Source: Thiomicrorhabdus sp.
GTDB taxonomy: Bacteria > Pseudomonadota > Gammaproteobacteria > Thiomicrospirales > Thiomicrospiraceae
Assembly (NCBI GenBank): GCA_015487015.1
Contig: WFQP01000033.1
Coordinates: 1 to 51,276, forward strand
DNA length: 51,276 nt
Direction of reading: 5' to 3'
The notes beneath the pieces were generated by a model. The model made no database searches. It saw only the letters and a list, made by a program, of their open reading frames with translations, and had not been told where the DNA came from. Below, piece after piece: positions 8,055-18,394 of the stretch (its first letter is position 1; each line of letters starts with the position of its first letter). A program made the position numbers and the translations under genes.

Positions 8055-9044
8055 TTAAGCGCTGGTGGTTCTTAGGTAGAGTACACCTAAATATGCCACA
8101 AAACCAAACGTAAGTAAAAGCCCTTTGGGGGTATTAATAACGGCTTTGCCTTTTATAGGCAGAGCAAATAGCAGCATAATGAGTGTAAATCCAAGCATGA
8201 CAGGCATGTCAATGGATAGAATTTCAGGCTCTAAAACTGAGGGTGCCAGCAGAGCGGGTACGGCGAGAACGGCAAGAATATTGAATAAGTTGGAACCCAC
8301 AATATTACCAATCATTAAATCGGCTTCATTTTTACGTGCCGCAGCGATGGCAGCCGCCAATTCGGGCAGACTGGTTCCGATGGCAATGATGGTGAGTCCT
8401 ATAACGACTTCTGGAATACCAAAGGTTTGAGCAATGTCTACTGCACCCCAAACCATCATTTTGGCGCTAATCATCAATACAATTAAGCCTCCGATGAGGA
8501 AGATGATGCTTTTTTTCTTGGTAAGCTCGGGGGCCTCTCCAACTTCTTCAAGGGTCTCTTGAGCAAGCGGGTCGCTTGGATCGATGGTTTTATTGGCTTT
8601 AATCATCCAAGCCATGGTTAAAATAAGTGCAACGACTAAAATAATGCCATCCATTGTGCCGAGTTCACCGTCTAAAACGAGTGCATAGGCTCCTAATGAA
8701 ATAGCCAGTAGAATGGGCAACTCTCTTTTTAAAATAGACGATTTAACGACGATGGGAGCAATCAGTGCGGCCACTCCTAATACTAAAGCGATGTTGGCTA
8801 TATTGGAACCAACGGCATTCCCGATGGCAAGTCCTGGACTGCCATCCAGCGCGGCCAAAACGGCCACCACAATTTCTGGCATGGAGGTTCCAAATCCTAA
8901 AACGACCACCCCAATAATCAGCGGAGATATTTTCATGTGTAACGAGATGCTGGCGGCACCATCAATAAAAATATCCGAGCTCCAAACAAGCAGTGCAAGT
9001 CCGACAAGAAGTACAACAATAGGGAGGATTAGAGACGATTCCAT
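8055..9044 (-). CDS. calcium/sodium antiporter (YrbG-like, CaCA family)
   Basis: A 329-residue membrane protein with two inverted repeats of about five helices each. The alpha-repeat signatures are GFGTSMPEIVVA (about 50-61) followed by GNAVGSNIANI, and AIGTSLPELAAA (about 215) followed by GNIVGSNLFNI. These Glu and Ser/Thr residues coordinate the cations in Na+/Ca2+ exchangers. It heads the kdsC-lptCAB operon as yrbG does in Escherichia coli. The true physiological role in that position is not settled. Confidence 0.9.
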   Translation of the reverse strand: MESSLILPIVVLLVGLALLVWSSDIFIDGAASISLHMKISPLIIGVVVLGFGTSMPEIVVAVLAALDGSPGLAIGNAVGSNIANIALVLGVAALIAPIVVKSSILKRELPILLAISLGAYALVLDGELGTMDGIILVVALILTMAWMIKANKTIDPSDPLAQETLEEVGEAPELTKKKSIIFLIGGLIVLMISAKMMVWGAVDIAQTFGIPEVVIGLTIIAIGTSLPELAAAIAAARKNEADLMIGNIVGSNLFNILAVLAVPALLAPSVLEPEILSIDMPVMLGFTLIMLLFALPIKGKAVINTPKGLLLTFGFVAYLGVLYLRTTSA

Positions 9045-9207
9045 AACTTAAATGATCACTTATTTTAGGAGAAGTAAAATTTTGGAACCGATTATAGCGG
9101 AAGTCTAAGCGAAATAAAAAATCTTTATGGCTTGTGTGGTCTTGGGTTATGACTTGCTCGGGTTTAAATTAAAGGGTGAATGGGGTTAGGTTAGTTAGCT
9201 TATTTTG

Positions 9208-9213
9208 TATAAT
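9208..9213 (+). promoter_or_regulatory. candidate -10 for the DUF72-like gene and mla operon
   Basis: TATAAT at 9208-9213, about 50 bases before the start at 9264, in the divergent gap between the exchanger and this gene. No convincing -35 is seen at the right distance. Confidence 0.3.
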
Positions 9214-9263
9214 ACTTTGTTTGTTCTTGATGAAAATCATTTTATATCGTAGAGCAGTACAGG

Positions 9264-9908
9264 ATGGCGAGACTGATAATGCTACAAATAGGAACGTGTG
9301 GTTGGGAGCATGAAGGGTGGTTGGGGCATTTTTACCCAGATGACTTGCCTGAATCTTGGCGGTTAGATTACTTTAGCAATGAGTTTAATGTGGTGTTGGT
9401 GCCTCAGCAAGTATGGTTGTCTTGGTCACAAACAACGATAAAAGCGATTGTTGAAAGTGTGGATGATAATTTTGGTTTTTACTTGGCGTTTCAAAATGAG
9501 TTTGAGGGGGGGGTAAAAAATAAAAAAACAGTATTACAGCTCCAGTCGATTTTGTCTATTTTAGGAACGAGTGTTTTAGGATTTGTTGTTTGGAGTGAGC
9601 AGGCATTTACATTGTCTACTTTTTTGCAACGGCCTGTGACGCTTGTTTCAACTCAGCATCGTTTGTCTGGTTGGGCGTGGCTAAAGGAAGGCGTTTGGTT
9701 GTCGGGCAACCCTTTAGGGTTTGTTTCGGCATTGCCCAAAGAGGGTAAAGAACAGGCCAAGTTATTGACAGAGTTTGTTGAGAGTCTATCTAATCTAAAA
9801 TTAGAAGATTCTGATATAATTCCCGTGGCCTTTATTGTTGGCGGAGATTCAGTGGATATGCAGCAAGTGGCTAATTTGAAAACCATTGGTGAGTTATTGG
9901 GGTATTGA
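9264..9908 (+). CDS. DUF72-like (YecE-like) protein, divergent
   Basis: The 214-residue product starts like a DUF72/YecE protein: LQIGTCGWEHEGWLGHFYP followed by WRLDYFSNEFNVV, matching the family's GTSGWxYxxWxGxFYP and LxYYxxxFNxVE. The usual Glu after FNxV is replaced (FNVVLVPQQVW) and the protein is shorter than the family's roughly 230-290 residues, so it may be a divergent or non-catalytic member. DUF72 has no firmly established function. The start is at 9264 or the Met at 9279. It lies just before mlaF on the same strand. Family assignment is tentative. Confidence 0.55.
   Translation: MARLIMLQIGTCGWEHEGWLGHFYPDDLPESWRLDYFSNEFNVVLVPQQVWLSWSQTTIKAIVESVDDNFGFYLAFQNEFEGGVKNKKTVLQLQSILSILGTSVLGFVVWSEQAFTLSTFLQRPVTLVSTQHRLSGWAWLKEGVWLSGNPLGFVSALPKEGKEQAKLLTEFVESLSNLKLEDSDIIPVAFIVGGDSVDMQQVANLKTIGELLGY
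9506..9528 (+). repeat. G-tract/AT motif copy 5 (G8, in CDS)
   Basis: G8 at 9506-9513 followed by TAAAAAATAAAAAAA. Inside the DUF72-like gene, encoding Glu-Gly-Gly-Val-Lys-Asn-Lys-Lys. Confidence 0.75.
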
Positions 9909-9942
9909 AAAATATACGGGTTGTTGAGTGGGTAGAGAGAAT

Positions 9943-10770
9943 ATGACGGAAAAAACAGAAATTTTGATTGAGATAAAAAACCTTACATTCTCCCGTGGTA
10001 GTCGTAAAATTTTTGACGACATTACATTGTCTATCCCAAAAGGAAAAATAACGGCCATCATGGGGCCCAGTGGCAGTGGAAAAACCACCTTATTAAAACT
10101 GATTGCAGGGCAATTACAACCCGATTCTGGTGAGGTGTATGTTGAAGGGTTAAATGTTCATCAGCTTTCTCGTAAAAAGCTTTATCAACTACGGCGTAAA
10201 ATGGGCATGTTATTTCAAAGTGGTGCCTTATTAACCGATCTAAATGTATTTGATAATGTGGCCTTTCCGTTAAGGGAGCACACAAAACTGCCTGAAAAAG
10301 TTATTTATGCGTTGGTATTGATGAAGTTGCAGGCCGTTGGATTAAGGGGGGCAAAAAACTTAATGCCTTCGGAGCTTTCGGGCGGGATGTCTCGGCGAGT
10401 GGCTTTGGCACGAGGGATTGCTTTGGATCCAGAGATGATTTTTTACGATGAACCTTTTGTGGGCCAGGACCCAATCACCAAAGGTGTGTTGGTTAAGTTG
10501 ATTAAAACACTGAATGACAGTTTAGATTTGACCAGTGTGCTGGTTTCGCATGATGTGGATGAGGTGATGCAAATTGCAGACTATATTTGTGTGATTTCAG
10601 AAGGAAAGTTGATTGCTGAGGGGTCTAAAGAAACCCTGCAGCATGAATCAACGGGTTATGTTAATCAATTTATTAAGGGGTTGCCCGATGGCCCTGTGCC
10701 GTTTCATTTTCCAAGTGTTTCTTATGCAGAGGACTTAGAAGCGAGCCGAAAAAAAGGTGGCTTGATATGA
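9943..10770 (+). CDS. mlaF: phospholipid ABC transporter ATP-binding protein MlaF
   Basis: ATPase of the MlaFEDB complex that maintains outer-membrane lipid asymmetry by moving phospholipids between membranes. Walker A GPSGSGKT is at about 41-48; the signature LSGGMSRRVALARG and Walker B MIFYDEP follow. I use the ATG at 9943 (275 residues) rather than a GTG at 9928; AGAGAG lies just before it. The C-terminus overlaps mlaE by four bases (ATGA), indicating translational coupling. Confidence 0.93.
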   Translation: MTEKTEILIEIKNLTFSRGSRKIFDDITLSIPKGKITAIMGPSGSGKTTLLKLIAGQLQPDSGEVYVEGLNVHQLSRKKLYQLRRKMGMLFQSGALLTDLNVFDNVAFPLREHTKLPEKVIYALVLMKLQAVGLRGAKNLMPSELSGGMSRRVALARGIALDPEMIFYDEPFVGQDPITKGVLVKLIKTLNDSLDLTSVLVSHDVDEVMQIADYICVISEGKLIAEGSKETLQHESTGYVNQFIKGLPDGPVPFHFPSVSYAEDLEASRKKGGLI

Positions 10771-11552
10771 ACGGTTTTCAAAGCTTAATGCAAGAAATAG
10801 GACGTACTTTTTTAGAAAAAGTCGCGGTATTTGGACGAGGGTTTTTGTTTATATTGTCACTATTTTCAGCCATGCCTTCTGCGCTGTTGCGTGTTGATTT
10901 ATTGATGAAACAAATTTATGTAGCAGGGGTTTTATCCTTGCCCATTATTTTAATGGCTGGTTTGTTTGTCGGGATGGTTTTGAGTTTACAAGGCTACAAT
11001 ATTTTGGTGGAATTTAATGCCGAAGAAGCGGTGGGTAGTATGACCGCTCTCTCATTGTTGCGAGAGTTAGGACCCGTTGTAGGTGCTTTATTGTTTGCGG
11101 GGCGAGCAGGGTCGGCTTTGACAGCTGAAATTGGCTTGATGCGCTCAACAGAGCAAATTTCTGCCTTAGAAATGATGGCCGTGGATCCTTTGAAGTTTGT
11201 GTATGCACCACGGTTTTTAGCAGTAGTGATTGCTCTGCCTTTACTGGTGCTTATTTTTAATGCGCTGGGCGTGTTTGGAGGGTACTTGGTATCGGTTAGC
11301 TGGCTGGGAGTGGATGATGGTGCTTTTTGGTCTCAGATGTCTAGCCAAGTGGATTGGCACGAAGATGTTGTTAATGGCATGATTAAATCGGTGGCGTTTG
11401 GCTTGTTGATTGCGGTGGTGGCTCTATTTCAGGGAGTCAATGCGATCCCATCCTCGGAAGGAGTGAGTAATGCCACCACGCGTACAGTTGTACACTCGTC
11501 GTTGGGTATTCTTGGGCTGGATTTTATTTTGACATCCATCATGTTTAATTAA
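10767..11552 (+). CDS. mlaE: phospholipid ABC transporter permease MlaE
   Basis: Integral membrane subunit of Mla, 261 residues with an N-terminal interfacial helix and about five membrane helices. Typical MlaE/YrbE motifs are present: LPIILMAGLFVGMVLSLQGY, ELGPVVGALLFAGRAGSALT and EIGLMRSTEQISALEMMAVD. Length is typical. The start overlaps the mlaF stop, and the gene is followed after 45 bases by mlaD. Confidence 0.95.
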   Translation: MNGFQSLMQEIGRTFLEKVAVFGRGFLFILSLFSAMPSALLRVDLLMKQIYVAGVLSLPIILMAGLFVGMVLSLQGYNILVEFNAEEAVGSMTALSLLRELGPVVGALLFAGRAGSALTAEIGLMRSTEQISALEMMAVDPLKFVYAPRFLAVVIALPLLVLIFNALGVFGGYLVSVSWLGVDDGAFWSQMSSQVDWHEDVVNGMIKSVAFGLLIAVVALFQGVNAIPSSEGVSNATTRTVVHSSLGILGLDFILTSIMFN

Positions 11553-11597
11553 ATAAATTAAGTAGCGTTTCATTTTAGAAAAGGTTGTAAAAAAATA

Positions 11598-12062
11598 ATG
11601 AGAAAACAAACGAAGGTTGAAATTTGGGTTGGGATCTTTGTCCTAATGAGTCTACTGGCTCTGTCTTACATTGCTTTTCAAGTAAGTAATTTCAGTGGTT
11701 GGAAAGAGCGTCCAACTTATGAAGTCAGTGCTTTATTTGATAATATTGGGGGTCTAAAAACACGTGCACCATTGAAATTAAGTGGTGTGGTGATTGGCCG
11801 TATTACAGCGATTGAAATTGATCCCGTCTCCTTTAAGGCTCGCGTACATATGAACATTGATCAGGAGTTTAATCAATTGCCAGTAGATTCTTCGGTCTCT
11901 ATTTTAACCTCTGGTTTATTGGGTGACCAGTATGTAGGCTTAGATCCTGGTGGTGATGAAGAGGTGTTGGAGCAGGGCTCAGAGATTGAAATGACGCAGT
12001 CGGCGATGGTGTTGGAAGAGTTGATTGGGCAGTTTTTAGTTAAATTTAGTGAAAGTGATTGA
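11598..12062 (+). CDS. mlaD: MCE-domain phospholipid-binding protein MlaD
   Basis: A 154-residue protein with one N-terminal membrane helix (about 7-28) and an MCE domain: YEVSALFDNIGGLKTRAPLK, SGVVIGRI, and the pore-loop region ILTSGLLGDQYVGLDPG. MlaD forms a hexamer on MlaFE through which lipids pass to MlaC. The gene's end lies just before mlaC, whose SD (GAGGAA) overlaps the mlaD stop codon. Confidence 0.94.
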   Translation: MRKQTKVEIWVGIFVLMSLLALSYIAFQVSNFSGWKERPTYEVSALFDNIGGLKTRAPLKLSGVVIGRITAIEIDPVSFKARVHMNIDQEFNQLPVDSSVSILTSGLLGDQYVGLDPGGDEEVLEQGSEIEMTQSAMVLEELIGQFLVKFSESD

Positions 12063-12073
12063 GGAAACAAACG

Positions 12074-12703
12074 ATGAATAAACGATATTGGTTGGTTGGC
12101 TTTTTAATGACCTGCATGGCTTTTTTTATGCCCGCTCAAGCGTCCATTCCTCAAGACAATCCAGAGGAGATGGTTCGTGTATTATCATTGGAACTGGTGG
12201 CTAAAATTAATGAGCAGCGAGCCGAGTTAGAAGGGCGTCCTGACAAAGTGAAAGCATTTGCCGATGTTTATGTGTTGCCTTATGTGGATACGGCTAAAAT
12301 GGCGCGTTATGTGATGGGGAAGTATTGGCGTACGGCGAGTGCTGAACAAAAAGAGGGGTTTACACAAGCGTTTTCAGATATGTTGATTCGCTCGTATTCA
12401 AGAAATTTATTAAAGCTACAAATTAAGGATGTGACCGTAAAGCCTGCACGTGAAGTTAAAAAAGGTGTGGTAACGGTTGCGTCTGAGGTGGCTCAAGCAG
12501 ATGGTACAAAAACGGATGTGGTTTATCGTGCTTACTTAAACCGTAAAACACAACAGTGGTTGTTGTACGATATTTCGATTGAGGGCATTAGTATGCTGTT
12601 AAATTATCGTAAATCGTATGGTTCAGAAATTTCTAAAAAAGGGCTTGATCAAGTGATTGCTGAGATGGAAGTTAAAAATGGTCAGGTCAAAGATGGTGTA
12701 TAA
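12074..12703 (+). CDS. mlaC: periplasmic phospholipid-binding protein MlaC
   Basis: Periplasmic carrier shuttling phospholipid between the MlaA complex and MlaFEDB. From the ATG at 12074 (GAGGAA eight bases upstream) it has 209 residues. A TTG at 12059 would add five residues before an already complete signal peptide. The signal peptide ends near PAQA-SI. Tol-Ttg2/MlaC features include YVDTAKMARYVMGKYWRTAS and the C-terminal YDISIEGISMLLNYRKSY. mlaA is not in the window. Confidence 0.93.
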   Translation: MNKRYWLVGFLMTCMAFFMPAQASIPQDNPEEMVRVLSLELVAKINEQRAELEGRPDKVKAFADVYVLPYVDTAKMARYVMGKYWRTASAEQKEGFTQAFSDMLIRSYSRNLLKLQIKDVTVKPAREVKKGVVTVASEVAQADGTKTDVVYRAYLNRKTQQWLLYDISIEGISMLLNYRKSYGSEISKKGLDQVIAEMEVKNGQVKDGV

Positions 12704-12732
12704 CTTTTATATTAATACTAAGGCGATAAAAC

Positions 12733-13020
12733 GTGGCTAATTTAGAGTGGTGTGAAAGCCGTTGCACAATAACATTGCCGAGCGATGTAACGCTTGAAGT
12801 ACTTTCTGATAAGCTTAATTTAAAAAAAGTGTTAGCGTATCCTGTAAAAGTGGTTGATTTTAGTGCGGTTCAGCAAGTGGACAGTGCTGTATTGGCCTTG
12901 TTGTTAGTTTGGTCTAAAAATTCCCCCCCCCCCATTCAAGTACTTAAACCACCTGCAGAATTATTAGGCCTAATGCGGCTTTATGATTTAGAAGAGGTTG
13001 TTCAGATTAAAGAATTATAA
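12733..13020 (+). CDS. mlaB: STAS-domain protein MlaB
   Basis: A 95-residue STAS-domain protein; MlaB binds MlaF and supports its activity. The STAS core VDFSAVQQVDSAVLALLLVW is followed by a loop and LLGLMRLYDLEEVVQI. It starts with GTG at 12733 with AAGGCG upstream. Its central loop (KNSPPPIQ) is encoded by the C11 tract, so a slip there would destroy the protein. It is the last gene in conserved mla order. Confidence 0.85.
   Translation: MANLEWCESRCTITLPSDVTLEVLSDKLNLKKVLAYPVKVVDFSAVQQVDSAVLALLLVWSKNSPPPIQVLKPPAELLGLMRLYDLEEVVQIKEL
12915..12933 (-). repeat. G-tract/AT motif copy 6 (G11, in mlaB)
   Basis: C11 at 12923-12933 preceded by TAAAAATT; minus strand reads G11 then AATTTTTA. In mlaB it encodes Asn-Ser-Pro-Pro-Pro-Ile. 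Confidence 0.75.
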
Positions 13021-13086
13021 TAGCGTTACCCCCTATTATTTTGAACACTTGTTTGAATCGTTTCGTATATTTTGGAAAGTATGTCT

Positions 13087-14019
13087 ATGTCTAATGTCCC
13101 CGCCGTGCGGTTTCAGCACGTTAAAAAAGAGTATGGCGCGTTATCCGCTTTAAAAGGTATCTCATTTGATGTTGAAGAGGGCGCATTTTTTGGATTGTTA
13201 GGTCCTAATGGCGCAGGAAAATCGACCTTGATTAATGCGATGTCAGGACTGGTGATACCAACCTCTGGGCGTATTGAAATTCAAGGGCACGACGTGATTG
13301 CGGATTATCGCCAAACTAGGCGTTTATTGGGGTTAGTACCGCAAGAGTTGATTGCAGACCCTTTTTTCTCAATTAGAGAGTTGTTGGATTTGCAGTCGGG
13401 CTACTTTGGGCTTAAGGGGGTTAAACAGCGCGCTTGGGTCGGTGAGTTACTGGAGCGACTGGCTCTGTCGGATAAATCAGATGCCAATACAGGGCAATTA
13501 TCAGGCGGAATGAAGCGTCGTGTGTTAATTGCGATGGCGTTAGTGCATCGTCCACGTGTTCTGGTGCTGGATGAACCCACGGCTGGTGTGGATGTAGATT
13601 TACGCCGAACACTTTGGGATTTTACTAAGGAGTTGCACCAGCAAGGGCATACCATTATTTTAACCACACACTATTTGGAAGAAGCGGAGGCGCTCTGTGA
13701 TAAGGTCGCCATTATGCAAGAGGGAGAAATTAAGGCGCTGGATACGACGCAATCACTGTTATCCAAGCATAATTATCGTTATTTACGGGTTACTTTGGCA
13801 CAATCGGCAAAAAATTTAATACCGCCTCTTGAGGAGCGGTTGGTTGAGCGAGAGCCAAACGGTTTGGTCTTTAAGTTAGAAAAAACAACCTCTCTTTCAA
13901 AGTTGCTGGCTTGGTTGAGTGAGGCGCGACTGGAGATAGAGGATATCAGCAGTCGTGACGCCTCATTGGAGGAGGTGTTTTTAGATTTAACGGCGGAGGG
14001 CAAGTCGAATGCAGAGTAA
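13087..14019 (+). CDS. ABC transporter ATP-binding protein (YadG-like)
   Basis: ATPase subunit of an ABC-2-type exporter; 310 residues from the ATG at 13087, where GGAAAG is seven bases upstream (earlier TTG 13072 and ATG 13081 are less well spaced). It has Walker A GPNGAGKS, signature LSGGMKRRVLIAMAL, Walker B VLVLDEP and a C-terminal extension with DASLEEVFLDLT, typical of drug/polysaccharide-type ABC-2 ATPases. It overlaps the permease gene by 11 bases. The substrate is unknown; location between mlaB and ibaG suggests, but does not prove, an envelope role. Confidence 0.88.
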   Translation: MSNVPAVRFQHVKKEYGALSALKGISFDVEEGAFFGLLGPNGAGKSTLINAMSGLVIPTSGRIEIQGHDVIADYRQTRRLLGLVPQELIADPFFSIRELLDLQSGYFGLKGVKQRAWVGELLERLALSDKSDANTGQLSGGMKRRVLIAMALVHRPRVLVLDEPTAGVDVDLRRTLWDFTKELHQQGHTIILTTHYLEEAEALCDKVAIMQEGEIKALDTTQSLLSKHNYRYLRVTLAQSAKNLIPPLEERLVEREPNGLVFKLEKTTSLSKLLAWLSEARLEIEDISSRDASLEEVFLDLTAEGKSNAE

Positions 14020-14776
14020 TTGGTCAGGTTGTTGGGCGCTCTTTATTAAGGAAGTGCGGCGCTTTTATTCAGTGGTTGTACAGACGGTGTTTGCCCCAAT
14101 TGTGGCAACCCTTTTGTATTTATTAGTCTTTGGTCATGTATTAGAAACTCAGATAGAAACGTATGCCTCGGTCAGCTACAGTCAGTTTTTAATTCCGGGC
14201 TTAGTGATGATGGCTATTTTACAAAATGCTTTTTCAAATACCTCTTCGAGTTTAATTCAGTCTAAAATGCACGGTAATTTATCGTTTGTGTTATTAAGTC
14301 CGATTTCAGCATTTGAATTTTATGTAGCCTTTGTTCTGGCCTCTATTGTACGAGGTGTTGTGGTTGGGCTAGGGATTTTAATTATTGGTGTGATTGGATT
14401 TGATCTAACCTGGCAGTCGCCTCTTTGGGTATTGATTTTTGCAATATTAAGTGCGGCGATGATGGGAGGACTGGGGATGCTCGCGGGCATTATTTCTGAT
14501 AAATACGACCATTTAGCCGCCTTTCAAAACTTTGTGATTATGCCATTAACCTTTTTGAGTGGGGTGTTTTATTCCATTCACGCCTTGCCTGAGTTTTGGC
14601 AGCAATTGTCGTACTTTAACCCGTTCTTTTATATGGTAGATGGCTTTCGGTATGGTTTTTTTGAGCAGTCAGATGTCTCGGTCTACTTAAGTCTGTTGGT
14701 GACGATTTTGTTTTTAATCATTGTCTCTTCGATAAATCTGATTTTATTGCGTAAAGGCGTTAAAATACGCCAATAA
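14009..14776 (+). CDS. ABC-2 type transporter permease (YadH-like)
   Basis: A 255-residue membrane protein with six predicted helices. ABC-2 features include SYSQFLIPGLVMMAILQNAF and the conserved FVIMPLTFLSGVFYSIHALP followed by YFNPFFYMVDGFRYGFF. It is the partner of the overlapping ATP-binding gene. This pair is a common neighbour of ibaG-murA in gammaproteobacteria, though not in Escherichia coli, where yadGH lies elsewhere. Confidence 0.88.
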   Translation: MQSNWSGCWALFIKEVRRFYSVVVQTVFAPIVATLLYLLVFGHVLETQIETYASVSYSQFLIPGLVMMAILQNAFSNTSSSLIQSKMHGNLSFVLLSPISAFEFYVAFVLASIVRGVVVGLGILIIGVIGFDLTWQSPLWVLIFAILSAAMMGGLGMLAGIISDKYDHLAAFQNFVIMPLTFLSGVFYSIHALPEFWQQLSYFNPFFYMVDGFRYGFFEQSDVSVYLSLLVTILFLIIVSSINLILLRKGVKIRQ

Positions 14777-14795
14777 AATTTTAGGAGTAAAACAC

Positions 14796-15014
14796 GTGTC
14801 TCCCGATACAATTAAAGCAATGATTGAAGCGGCTATTCCGGATAGTCAGGTTGAAACTAATGGTGAAGAGTGTAATTTTTCTATTATAGTGACCAGCAAA
14901 AGTTTTGAAGGAAAGTCGCCTATTCAGCGCCACCGCATGGTAAATGATGTGTTTAAAGCTCAATTTGATAGTGGAGAGCTTCATGCCCTATCAATTAAAA
15001 CCCTTGTTGCGTAA
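14796..15014 (+). CDS. ibaG: BolA-family protein IbaG
   Basis: A 72-residue BolA-like protein. It begins with GTG at 14796, supported by TTAGGAG with eight bases of spacing. The BolA fold is indicated by the central KSFEGKSPIQRHRMVNDVF and C-terminal LHALSIKTL. BolA proteins pair with monothiol glutaredoxins and take part in iron-sulfur handling; IbaG is the murA-linked paralogue. The gene is 27 bases upstream of murA. Confidence 0.9.
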   Translation: MSPDTIKAMIEAAIPDSQVETNGEECNFSIIVTSKSFEGKSPIQRHRMVNDVFKAQFDSGELHALSIKTLVA

Positions 15015-15038
15015 TAATAATTCAAAATAAAGCAGTGA

Positions 15039-16304
<1,266 letters not shown>

Positions 16305-16363
16305 GTTTGGTCACAAAGTGAAGGCGTGAAGAGCACGAATACATTTAATTAGAATAGACGATT

Positions 16364-17005
16364 ATGAATGAACAGCTAACCATTGCGCTCTCGAAAGGGC
16401 GAATTTATCAAGATACCTTACCTTTATTGGAAGCCGCAGGCATTGAGCCGTTAGAGGATCCAACAAAGTGTCGTAAGTTAATTATTCCAACGAATCATAA
16501 ACATATTCGTTTATTGATTGTGAGAGCAACGGATGCGCCAACGTATGTAGCACATGGTGCCGCAGACATTGGTGTGGCGGGTAAAGACGTTTTAATGGAA
16601 GCCCCCGCTGATAATTTATATGAGTTGCTTGATCTGCAAATTGCAAAGTGTAACTTAATGGTGGCAGGCCCTGAAATTGAAAAACAACACGGGCATCGTC
16701 TTAAAATTGCAACGAAATATATTAAATCAGCCCAAGCGTATTATGCGCAAAAAGGTGAGCAAGTTGATTTAATTAAGTTATACGGTTCAATGGAAATTGC
16801 ACCGTTGATTGATTTGGCTGACCGGATTGTGGATTTAGTGGATACGGGTAATACGTTGCGTGCCAATGGATTGGTGCCCATGGAGCAAATTGCAACCATC
16901 AGTTCTCGTTTGATTGTGAATCAACACGCCTATAAGACCAAATTTGACCAAATTAATACTATTGTTCAACAGTTTAAATCGGTAATAGAGAAAAATAATG
17001 CTTAA
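16364..17005 (+). CDS. hisG: ATP phosphoribosyltransferase HisG, short form
   Basis: First enzyme of histidine synthesis, joining ATP and PRPP. The protein has 213 residues and matches the short HisG form: [25 protein letters not shown] at the N-terminus (split here by family motif, not by domain), [13 protein letters not shown], and the PRPP-binding region [16 protein letters not shown]. It lacks the C-terminal regulatory domain of the long form (about 280-300 residues). Short HisG normally works with the HisZ subunit, which is not in the window. It overlaps hisD by eight bases. Confidence 0.94.
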   Translation: MNEQLTIALSKGRIYQDTLPLLEAAGIEPLEDPTKCRKLIIPTNHKHIRLLIVRATDAPTYVAHGAADIGVAGKDVLMEAPADNLYELLDLQIAKCNLMVAGPEIEKQHGHRLKIATKYIKSAQAYYAQKGEQVDLIKLYGSMEIAPLIDLADRIVDLVDTGNTLRANGLVPMEQIATISSRLIVNQHAYKTKFDQINTIVQQFKSVIEKNNA

Positions 17006-18302
17006 TATTCGACGATTATCTGCCAGTGCAGAAGGCTTTAGGGAGGAGTTGGACACGCTTCTCGCATGGGAAACCGTTTCGAGTGAATCGGTTAATGATA
17101 TTGTAAAAGAAGTGGTGAATAATGTCCGCACCAATGGGGATGTGGCTTTATTAGAGTACACCGCTAAGTTTGACCGTTTATCGTTGAACTCTGGTGCAGA
17201 ACTGGAAATTTCTCAAGCACGTTTACAGGCCGCATTAGAGCGTATTCCGACGGCACAACGTGAGGCATTGGAAGTTTCTGCTCAGCGAGTACGTGATTAC
17301 CATGAAAGACAAGTGCAGGCGTCTTGGAGTTATGAAGAAGCGGATGGCACAATGCTCGGTCAACAGGTTACGCCCTTGGATACGGTTGGGCTTTATGTTC
17401 CTGGTGGTAAAGCGGCGTACCCCTCTTCAGTCATTATGAATGCTATTCCTGCTAAAGTGGCAGGGGTTGAAAAACTAATTATGGTCGTTCCAACACCTGA
17501 TGGTGAAGTGAATGATATGGTGTTGGCTGCGGCAGCTATTTGTGAAGTCGATTCGGTCTTTACGCTTGGTGGTGCACAAGCGATTGCTGCGTTAGCGTAC
17601 GGTACTGAAACAGTTCCTGCGGTTGATAAGATTGTAGGGCCTGGCAATATTTACGTTGCAACGGCTAAGCGAATGGTATTTGGTACTGTGGGCATTGATA
17701 TGATTGCTGGACCGTCTGAAATTTTAGTATATTGTGACGGCCAAACGAATCCAGACTGGATTGCAGTAGACTTGTTCTCTCAAGCTGAACATGATGAGGA
17801 TGCTCAGTCTATTTTAGTCACACCTGATGCGGCATTTGCTGAAAAAGTATTTGAAAGTATGAATAAGTTGTTATCAACGATGCCTCGCCAAGAGATTATT
17901 CGTAAGGCTCTGGAAGATCGCGGTGCAATTATTGTGGTTGAAGATGAGTCTCAAGCGATTGAAATGATTAATGTCATTGCGCCAGAGCATTTAGAGCTTT
18001 CTATTGAAAACCCTAAAGCGTTATTGCCTAAAATTCGTCATGCAGGCGCTATCTTTATGGGGCGTTATACCGCAGAGGCGATTGGTGATTATTGTGCAGG
18101 ACCCAATCACGTGTTGCCAACCTCAAGAACAGCACGTTTTTCATCACCTTTAGGGGTGTATGATTTTCAAAAACGTTCAAGCTTAATTATGTGTTCAAGT
18201 GAAGGGGCGAGTACCCTTGGACACATTGCTGGCGTTTTGGCAGATGGTGAAGGGTTGCAGGCACATGCTGCGTCTGCTCGATATCGAATTAAATCTGAGT
18301 AA
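16998..18302 (+). CDS. hisD: histidinol dehydrogenase HisD
   Basis: Catalyses the last two oxidation steps of histidine synthesis, from histidinol to histidine with NAD. The 434 residues have family motifs [46 protein letters not shown] (zinc ligands) and the catalytic region IAPEHLELS followed by GPNHVLPT. The start overlaps the end of hisG, so the two are translationally coupled. A strong terminator follows at 18336-18372. Confidence 0.96.
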   Translation: MLNIRRLSASAEGFREELDTLLAWETVSSESVNDIVKEVVNNVRTNGDVALLEYTAKFDRLSLNSGAELEISQARLQAALERIPTAQREALEVSAQRVRDYHERQVQASWSYEEADGTMLGQQVTPLDTVGLYVPGGKAAYPSSVIMNAIPAKVAGVEKLIMVVPTPDGEVNDMVLAAAAICEVDSVFTLGGAQAIAALAYGTETVPAVDKIVGPGNIYVATAKRMVFGTVGIDMIAGPSEILVYCDGQTNPDWIAVDLFSQAEHDEDAQSILVTPDAAFAEKVFESMNKLLSTMPRQEIIRKALEDRGAIIVVEDESQAIEMINVIAPEHLELSIENPKALLPKIRHAGAIFMGRYTAEAIGDYCAGPNHVLPTSRTARFSSPLGVYDFQKRSSLIMCSSEGASTLGHIAGVLADGEGLQAHAASARYRIKSE

Positions 18303-18335
18303 ATTTTAATTTATACAGCGGATTAACTAGAAAGC

Positions 18336-18372
18336 CACTCGAAACCTTTTGGATCGAGTGGTTTTTTTTTTA
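18336..18372 (+). terminator. intrinsic terminator after hisD
   Basis: An 8-base stem, CCACTCGA (18336-18343) with TCGAGTGG (18355-18362), followed by T10. It ends the long plus-strand run containing mla, murA and his genes. Confidence 0.85.
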
Positions 18373-18394
18373 CTGTTTTTAGAGGGTAGGAAAA

